From the NCBI GenBank assembly GCA_036874045.1, contig JAZBRI010000008.1:6525001-6589000 (forward strand): a DNA stretch of 64,000 nt. Reading direction: 5' to 3'. The stretch comes from Cymodocea nodosa (taxonomy: Eukaryota > Streptophyta > Magnoliopsida > Alismatales > Cymodoceaceae). This document shows positions 61,101-64,000 of the stretch, one piece after another (positions within the stretch are counted from its first letter, which is position 1; the number at the start of each line of letters is the position of its first letter). The notes below the pieces were generated by a model. It had not been told where the DNA came from, searched no databases, and saw only the letters and a list, made by a program, of their open reading frames with translations. The translations under genes and the position numbers were made by a program.

Positions 61101-63209
61101 AAATACATTGAGTGGCCACTAAATACACCACTTAGCCTTCCAAGAATACAAAAAACAAACTACTAAAAACTAAAGCCTAAATTACAACTTAAGCAAACTT
61201 AAAGGATATCTAACTTACAAAAAAAATATCCAATGAATGAAATCTTGGCATAAAGCTCTCCGAGAATGGTACTAAAAACTTGTAAGGTAATTATATATGT
61301 GTGACATACACAAATTTTAAAATTTATAAACTATAAATGTAAGGTGCTTATTGTATCAAGCATTGCAAGTGCGGATTGATCCACAGAGAGCTTTTGTAAA
61401 ATACTTCAAACCCTTCTATAGACAGTCTGTTAAAAGCCTAAAACAAATTGTTGAGAGGTCCTTGGGTGTAGATAAGTGATTAACTGCCTCTTGATTTGCA
61501 TAGAGACAACAAGTATTGTGCGTAGACTATAGTCTTCCAATGGCCTGAGCAATTATACAATAGCAGTTTATTTAAATTTCTGGTTGCAAAATTTTTTGTT
61601 TGTTGACTAGAAACCACCTAAACCCATCAAAAATTGTTAGATTATGGTCAATTTCTAAAGTGGCTGTTTGGCTTTTGCCTTTGATCTAGATATTTTCAAT
61701 TTCAATACAAACCAAAGATTACTTAGTGTTGGAGTCATCTCTTGCTTCTTATGTTGAAAGTTCTGCAAAACTTCTATGAGAAACTAGATCCATTGTTCTG
61801 CTTCAATATTCATTGAAAATTGAGATTTATGTTAATGCTGTGTATTCCGAAGTTTATTGAGCCAAAGAACAGGTTTTGTCTTGAGTTAGAATGAAACCAG
61901 GAAGGATCTTGAGAAAACTCAAGCTGAGGCTTTGGGAGGTTTTGACTTACCTCTGGGAATTTTTTTGTTGCCAGGCTTGGTTTGGTTGGTGTACCTCTAT
62001 AATGTCAGACAACAGGCTGTAAATAGTGTCTCATGGATTAGTTCATTGATGCCTTCTAACAAGGAGTTGGATTCTAGATCACCCTTTAGGGGTTTGTGGT
62101 TTGAGAGTATTAATTTTGGCAGTGTTTTTAAAGGACAAAGAAAAGCCACAGAATTTGAAAGAAAATATTTGTTCATGAAGATAGGGAAATCCTAGATTTT
62201 GCACACAATCAATGTTAAGGCAGGAAGCTGGATTTTTAAGCAGTATGCCAGATGCAGACGGTGGATGACAAAAAGCATGGAAAGGTCTGGTTAGAAAGTG
62301 GTTAAATGGGGAGGGATGATTCTAAAAGGTCTTTTATGTCTGGTTGAAAATGGATGTAATTTTATAGAACAGGCATACTAAATGATTCTATTTAGGGTTC
62401 TATTTAAATGAATTTACCGCAGTAACTCATTTTAATGGAGATCAAGTGGGGGGAGATGGAATCTTGGAAGGGTCTTTGGAGTTTGTTAGAAATGGATGTA
62501 GATATGGCATGGGAAGTAATTTGTTTTCTTAAATGAGGCATTGCTATGATTAGTTTTCCATTTTTTTCATGAAATGATTGATACATGAAGATTTAGCATA
62601 AGATAGATCTTTTGTGTTGGCAATACAACTTTTTAATTTCTTGGTTCAGAACAATAACTGTTTTTTAATGGAGATCAAGTGGGAATATTGAATCCTAAAA
62701 CTTCAAACGATATTTGGAGTCGAAGATATGGAAGTGTGGAACAGATAATAGGATTTGTTTTGAAAATAAGTCGCAACAGTGACTAGTTTTTTCATGAAAT
62801 GAAGCGTGGAATATTTAGGATAAGATCGATTATTTGGGTTGGCAATAGCACTTTTAACTTTCATTGCAGAGCATAAGTTTCCTGTTTGTGAGAAGGATGC
62901 AGAAAACAACTTCGATTTACAATATAATGAACATTTTATCAGCTATAATCATATAATAGTTTTCATGTCCCAAGTGAAATCTATAGACATCGTTGGTGTC
63001 CTAGGTTTTTTTATCTCCATAAAACGTTCCATGATAAAGACACATGAACTCATGTACTATGCACTTCTACTCAAAGGACCATGAGTTATACATTCGGAAA
63101 ATCCATCTCACTTGGCTTATCTTTGCAGGCAAAATTACCTAATTATTCAACTACGTTGCGGGAAATCTTTCCAAATCTTCAGCAGATTGACTCGGAAATA
63201 TTCATGTGA
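33895..63209 (+). CDS. SDS22/PPP1R7-like protein phosphatase 1 regulatory subunit, six exons, 334 aa
   Basis: The coding sequence joins 33895-34182, 34921-35151, 36268-36414, 36516-36658, 36744-36858 and 63129-63209. All introns are GT/AG and the frame stays open across every junction. The protein has an acidic N-terminus (MENNAENDPMEEEE), then the conserved LDLTSYQLHDL block, twelve 22-residue leucine-rich repeats (LIELDLTANRL through LTTIYLEHNPC) and a C-terminal LRR cap ending IFPNLQQIDSEIFM. This matches SDS22/PPP1R7, about 330 residues in plants and 360 in human, which binds and controls the type-1 phosphatase catalytic subunit in nucleus and cytoplasm. The start at 33895 fits the family N-terminus. 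The striking feature is the 26.3 kb last intron filled with transposons. Confidence 0.93.
34921..35151 (+). CDS. SDS22 homologue exon 2
   Basis: This exon encodes 77 residues, LRRs 3-6 (ELILRDNHLKKVPDVSIF to LELGSNHLR). The acceptor follows a strong poly-T tract (TTTCATTTACAG). The donor is the consensus GTGAGT at 35152. Phase 0 at both ends. Confidence 0.94.
36268..36414 (+). CDS. SDS22 homologue exon 3
   Basis: This exon encodes 49 residues, LRRs 7-8 (VMENLENMMDLQELWLGRN to LTNMMGFQ). The acceptor is TTTCCTAG and the donor is GTATGC. Phase 0. Confidence 0.94.
36516..36658 (+). CDS. SDS22 homologue exon 4
   Basis: This exon encodes DCIALEELYLSHNGI to DIEKLT plus two bases of the next codon, LRRs 9-10. 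The acceptor is TTTTTCTTCAG and the donor is GTGCAG, phase 2. The split Arg codon (AG/G) is completed by exon 5. Confidence 0.93.
36744..36858 (+). CDS. SDS22 homologue exon 5
   Basis: This exon encodes RLEDLWLNDNQIPSLEGI to YLEHNPC, LRRs 11-12. The acceptor is TTATTTCATAG and the donor is GTATGT at 36859. If the donor is not used, the frame stays open for 47 more codons to TGA at 37000-37002, giving a protein without the LRR cap. Confidence 0.93.
37120..37277 (-). repeat. 3' LTR of element E (158 bp)
   Basis: On the minus strand it starts TGTTAAGAACATTAAAG and ends CACCATCACGACA. The adjacent polypurine tract on the minus strand is TTTGAGGGGGAA (about 37278-37290). No second copy remains, so no target duplication can be checked. 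Confidence 0.75.
37378..38990 (-). pseudogene. Element E reverse transcriptase and RNase H remnant
   Basis: The frame at 37378-37605 is the RNase H end (YHDNQALIFIGSKPTF). The frame at 38060-38248 holds the RT active site as YFDDILLT, where the family has YVDD. The frame at 38755-38973 is the integrase-RT linker and RT start (PRNYVEALTLPN). Multiple stops and frameshifts separate them. Confidence 0.8.
39506..41375 (+). pseudogene. hAT transposase pseudogene (BED-type family)
   Basis: The reading begins at the ATG at 39506 with stops. A weak BED zinc-finger-like segment occurs near 39640-39750, then the ISKNIIRHYI and GYIALAAYLIDD blocks of the catalytic core (about 39990-40170). The best open part is 40525-41019, 164 codons, starting MDAPHGWNFLYLML and containing NNTTPLDENNFSIVNCFVEF and ILKMKEIFLKYWNNI. 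The hATC dimerisation block (SISGNILDNKRTILKDDIL) lies at about 41310-41375. At least six stops make it non-functional. Confidence 0.85.
41442..42440. mobile_element. MITE-like insert inside hAT F
   Basis: The ends are inverted relatives: GGGTGTTTATGCAT at 41442-41455, and GAGTTTGTTTATGCAT read inward from 42440. The roughly 1 kb between is non-coding and includes a GC-richer part at 41560-41960 unlike the AT-rich hAT. No convincing target duplication was found, so the assignment is tentative. Confidence 0.4.
42934..44035 (-). pseudogene. Element E integrase and pre-integrase remnant
   Basis: The minus-strand reading from 44015 leftward gives MEGRIDLSHEHGCGIYML, then a pre-integrase segment. 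From about 43230 to 42940 it gives the integrase tail (VFGCTIFVKYQTLNLDKLA and a SIDVKFLDSSLF block). It is broken by many stops. The plus-strand frame at 43225-43425 is a shadow. Confidence 0.75.
44036..45329. other. Unassigned intronic repeat sequence
   Basis: No coding sequence was recognised. At about 44650-44870 a diverged ~50 bp repeat occurs, built on CACCGTCCTGTAAC, AAGTTTTAAGTTAACTCACA and ATCATATCTCAT-like words, three to four copies. The region may be part of an LTR of an unidentified element, but its ends are not visible. Confidence 0.45.
45330..45649. repeat. AT-rich minisatellite left of element G
   Basis: ATGCATTTTAACAATATT, ATTATCAACATATAAATGCA and related phrases alternate with roughly 35-45 bp spacing in seven or eight diverged copies, right up to the first base of element G's LTR. 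The reading frames on both strands near here (45577-45804) are products of the repeat. Confidence 0.7.
45650..47723 (-). repeat. 3' LTR of element G (2074 bp)
   Basis: It runs from TGTAAGGTAATTATG to TACTACTTTACA. The first ~130 bases match 61281-61412. On the minus strand a TATA-like CTATAAAA lies at 47364-47371. The polypurine-like sequence on the minus strand (GGTATAAGGGAGTT) adjoins at 47724. Small frames at 46359-47359 are not genes. Confidence 0.75.
47724..49440. other. Non-coding 3' part of element G
   Basis: It holds the motif TTTGCTAAGGGACTAGCAAA (minus strand, about 47743-47765), which commonly precedes the 3' LTR of Tat/Athila elements. The remainder is AT-rich with simple repeats (TTATTATTATTTTT near 48300). 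A 131-codon minus frame at 48958-49353 has no recognisable domain. Confidence 0.55.
49441..50755 (-). pseudogene. Element G Gag, located downstream of integrase
   Basis: An unbroken 238-codon frame (50039-50755) starts MQPIGWYRDISHHLVRGEIL and carries the Ty3 Gag capsid core: LPKFFRLDKEDAYMFLNDF, LRFLPFALKDDVKCWMNTL and FIKKFLSLHKT. After a frame shift the reading continues to a CCHC knuckle CVACVHLGHMIEEC at about 49753-49794 and ends near 49440. A 43 bp tandem duplication at 49971-50056 causes the frameshift. The normal place for this gene is before protease; here it follows integrase on the same strand. Confidence 0.8.
49971..50056. repeat. Exact 43 bp tandem duplication in Gag of element G
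   Basis: The unit TTTTAGCAAGTTCCTAGAGG...AACTTCATC occupies 49971-50013 and again 50014-50056 with no difference between copies. 43 is not a multiple of three, so it shifts the Gag frame. Perfect identity suggests a recent event. Confidence 0.95.
51055..52300 (-). pseudogene. Element G integrase
   Basis: The frame at 52230-51925 is the zinc-binding N-terminus (RSHLSFRKTMAKVFQCGFFW to VKNYSQCQKAR). One cysteine of its HHCC set is replaced (Tyr-Ser-Gln-Cys). The core at 51900-51400 is heavily interrupted by stops. The end is readable at about 51060-51200 as NPKNGVAYKVNSHRLKVIP, the standard Athila/Tat integrase terminus. Confidence 0.8.
52380..53539 (-). pseudogene. Element G reverse transcriptase and RNase H
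   Basis: The frame at 53275-53547 begins within RT (VVLKKSRITIVENSKNELVL, RVCIDYRKLNTATWNDYFSL). RT continues leftward with the active site FMDD at about 53116-53155 (KIFMDDLLVSKSS). RNase H is seen at 52598-52831 (LLFELMYDVLDYTIRAILGQ). The right end at 53539 is the insertion point of Harbinger H; the missing RT start is at 58500-58748. Confidence 0.85.
53830..55140 (-). pseudogene. Harbinger transposase pseudogene (DDE_4)
   Basis: The minus-strand reading gives CIKTIDDTDIKVIIYG (first catalytic Asp, about 54530-54560), GELSHNVMTACNFDMEFTYI, FYLVNAGYLNQLEYICLY, IRYHLSDYVND and LRTVIERTFRIVKHR (catalytic Glu, about 54080). The second catalytic Asp, normally in YLVDAGY, is Asn here (about 54250). 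Several stops lie at positions where the family has Trp or Gln. Confidence 0.85.
55440..56480 (-). pseudogene. Harbinger SANT/Myb-like accessory protein pseudogene
   Basis: The minus-strand reading includes NTDADAFFLDILSKILNEEN near 56400, VESHLKT and IDKEIWKEFIK near 56100-56230, the pattern of the Myb/SANT-like DNA-binding domain of Harbinger-encoded accessory proteins. A charged tail runs to about 55440. It is broken by several stops. The order, accessory gene upstream of transposase on the same strand, is usual for autonomous members. Confidence 0.65.
56481..58496. other. 5' non-coding part of Harbinger H
   Basis: About 2 kb between the accessory gene and the right inverted repeat. No domain was recognised in the short frames at 57486-57668 or 57975-58435. 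Their Ser/Leu/Pro-rich content looks like random GC-richer sequence. Confidence 0.45.
58500..59540 (-). pseudogene. Element G protease and reverse transcriptase start
   Basis: The long frame 58749-59540 (263 codons) holds the Ty3 aspartic protease. The active-site region reads TLIDLRVEVNVMSS, where related elements have D-L-G or D-S/T-G, so the Gly after Leu is replaced by Arg. IPLILGRPSLATSDAVI, here VPLILGRPSL, is the flap and second half. Continuing to 58500 gives the RT start IIYPISDSFWINPL, which is cut by Harbinger H. Confidence 0.85.
59610..60365 (-). pseudogene. Element G 5'-most frame: zinc knuckle and Gag-Pol junction
   Basis: The frame at 59940-60365 starts MDSEQFDNVNANFN and has a CCHC knuckle CFKCKLYDHVEDDC at about residues 19-32. 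The frame at 59610-59930 (VIVTLRSGKDVSRPSNE to KKFKEVFEQVNILLL) matches the segment before protease in Athila-type polyproteins. No capsid domain precedes the knuckle, although the capsid should lie here. Confidence 0.75.
60366..61256 (-). other. Leader of element G without capsid coding
   Basis: About 0.9 kb between the primer-binding site and the first frame. No Gag capsid residues were recognised on either strand, only AT-rich sequence. The capsid-type Gag is instead at 49441-50755. Confidence 0.55.
61257..61274 (-). other. Decayed tRNA-Asp-type primer-binding site of element G
   Basis: On the minus strand this is TAGTACCATTCTCGGAGA, aligning to the TGGCGCCGTTGCCGGGGA used by Athila/Tat elements with most changes being G to A or C to T. 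It lies six bases from the LTR remnant at 61281. Confidence 0.7.
61281..61412 (-). repeat. Remnant of the 5' LTR of element G
   Basis: It begins TGTAAGGTAATTATATATGT and matches the first ~130 bases of the LTR at 45650, then similarity stops abruptly. The other ~1.9 kb of this LTR is missing, so the right edge of element G has been deleted. Confidence 0.75.
61413..63128 (+). other. Right-hand part of the SDS22 last intron
   Basis: It is probably original intron sequence. An 87-codon open stretch at 61932-62195 follows a splice-acceptor-like TTTTTTGTTGCCAG but shows no recognisable domain. A diverged tandem duplication lies at 62400-62870. The intron ends with TTATCTTTGCAG at 63128. Confidence 0.55.
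62400..62870. repeat. Two diverged copies of a ~233 bp unit in the intron
   Basis: AATGGAGATCAAGTGGG starts at 62434 and again at 62667. Both copies continue with TTGGAGT...GATATGG, then CATGAAATGA, then TTGGCAATA...ACTTTT. The copies have diverged considerably and carry indels. Confidence 0.75.
63129..63209 (+). CDS. SDS22 homologue exon 6 (last coding exon)
   Basis: This exon encodes 26 residues, AKLPNYSTTLREIFPNLQQI then DSEIFM, and TGA at 63207-63209. This is the conserved LRR cap of SDS22 proteins, which in animals ends with a similar LPSVRQIDATF segment. The acceptor is TTTGCAG, phase 0, matching the donor at 36859. Confidence 0.9.
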   Translation, partial: AKLPNYSTTLREIFPNLQQIDSEIFM

Positions 63210-64000
63210 AAGACGCCTATAAACATGGATGCAACACGTTCAACCATAAGATAAGAAAAGCAGTAGTTACTTTGTAAACTAGTATTTAACTTTTCATTCT
63301 GCTGTGAAAATTTTGATCGTGAAGTGAAATCTTCCTATCTTCTATTAGGGTGGTGTTACCATCCTCGGTTTCTTTTACCGGTAAACTCAACTAAATTGAA
63401 GTGATCCTGTTTGTGCATCCAAGATCATTTCTGTGAAGATGAAGGTCAATAAGATGGCTTGAAGAATGGAACACTTGCGAAATTGTAGTTTATCGTTCCT
63501 TGTGCTCTAATCTGGAGAATCGAGAGGTAGACTATTGTTAGTGTCGTGTGTTAAGATTTTTCTGCAGTCTCTGTAACATTGCAAACTGGAAGGAGTAAAT
63601 ATAAAATCATGAATGGTACCGAGAGTTGTGTTTTCGATCTGAATGTCCTTCAAAGTATTTCCTAAATAGAGTTTGCACACTTGCAGAACAAAATCTGACC
63701 GGTGGTTGCTTATATGACAATTCATTCTTTTCACCTTACCATGATTTTGGCATCTCAAATTGCTGTTTCTTTTGCCAGAACAAATCTAGAGTTTGAGTTG
63801 AGCCGCATGTTTCAAATAGTCTTTTCGTTTGCGGAAAACATTGGCACGCCTCTTTCTGTTAAATTTCGTAAGAATATTCGGATGGTAGATATTAGGATTT
63901 GAATCTTGATGAAGAGTAATAATTTTTAATAACGAATCACTTGCTACTTAAATTAGTTTTGGCATCAAATTTCATTTATGTTTGTTTATATTTTCAAAAT
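63210..64000 (+). other. 3' UTR and downstream sequence of the SDS22 homologue
   Basis: No further gene was recognised. Short frames on both strands (63507-63758 and 63702-63902) have no domain. A clear AATAAA signal is not evident close to the stop codon. The polyadenylation site cannot be placed. Confidence 0.4.

Larger units (their letters stand above)
45650..61412 (-). mobile_element. Element G: Athila/Tat-type Ty3/Gypsy retrotransposon, split by Harbinger H
   Basis: This minus-strand Ty3 element has a 3' LTR at 45650-47723, the remnant of its 5' LTR at 61281 to about 61412, and a decayed tRNA-Asp-type primer-binding site at 61257-61274. The readable minus-strand order is zinc knuckle, protease, RT, RNase H, integrase with a YKVNSHRL-type end, then a separate Gag. 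The PIPXSD...VPKK-type RT start, FMDD active site and integrase end place it in the Athila/Tat group. The 5' LTR is cut after about 130 bases, so no target duplication can be read. Confidence 0.85.
36859..63128 (+). other. Giant last intron (26,270 bp) of the SDS22 homologue
   Basis: The donor GTATGT at 36859 and the acceptor TTATCTTTGCAG ending at 63128 join two phase-0 exons that together rebuild the conserved SDS22 C-terminus. The content is about 260 bp of left intron sequence, Copia E with hAT F, unassigned repeats, Ty3 element G with Harbinger H, and about 1.7 kb of right intron sequence. Every major retrotransposon in it lies antisense to the gene. Confidence 0.85.

Noticed and set aside
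61932-62195. 87-codon frame after an acceptor-like site
   Set aside because: Considered as an alternative SDS22 last exon, but it lacks the conserved cap that is found at 63129.
1-64000. tRNA or rRNA genes
   Set aside because: Scanned by eye for tRNA B-box-like motifs and rRNA words; only tRNA-complementary primer-binding sites of retrotransposons were found. A tRNAscan run would be needed to exclude them.

Overview
The window comes from a large, repeat-rich plant nuclear genome. It is AT-rich and almost entirely transposable elements, and it holds one clearly intact host gene. That gene is a plant homologue of the protein phosphatase 1 regulator SDS22/PPP1R7. Its GC-rich first exon hints at a monocot, but the species cannot be fixed from sequence alone.

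Positions 1-9005: a Copia LTR fragment (1-411); a truncated, decayed Sirevirus-like Copia element A on the minus strand (about 412-6392); a possible orphan terminal exon of a host gene (6535-6574); a ~90 bp minisatellite (about 7190-7800); and another partial Copia LTR (8116-9005).

Positions 9006-29533: a complete but inactive Sirevirus-like Copia element B on the plus strand. Its LTRs are 1564 and 1565 bp, and an extra env-like coding region lies between pol and the 3' LTR. Inside its protease/integrase region sits a complete Tork-like Copia C (13480-20902, minus, target duplication AATAT). Inside C sits a solo LTR D (15646-17380, target duplication GATTC). This is a three-level nest whose insertion points can be read to the base.

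Positions 29534-33890: a 1.8 kb solo LTR of a Tat/Athila-type Ty3 element (29747-31547, target duplication GATAG), more LTR-like sequence, then the AT-rich upstream region of the host gene.

Positions 33895-63209: the SDS22 homologue, six exons encoding 334 residues. Exons 1-5 lie at 33895-36858. The last exon (27 codons including the stop) is at 63129-63209, so intron 5 is about 26.3 kb. That intron contains an Ale/Retrofit-like Copia E (37120 to about 44035) split by a hAT transposon F (39001-42925, with a MITE-like insert). It also contains an Athila/Tat-type Ty3 element G (45650 to about 61412) split by a PIF/Harbinger transposon H (53540-58496). In G a complete Gag frame lies downstream of integrase, which is not the normal order.

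All transposon reading frames carry stops or frameshifts. The host gene frame is intact, with consensus GT/AG splice sites at all five introns. The main biological point is a conserved gene whose final exon is separated from the rest by a nested pile of transposons.
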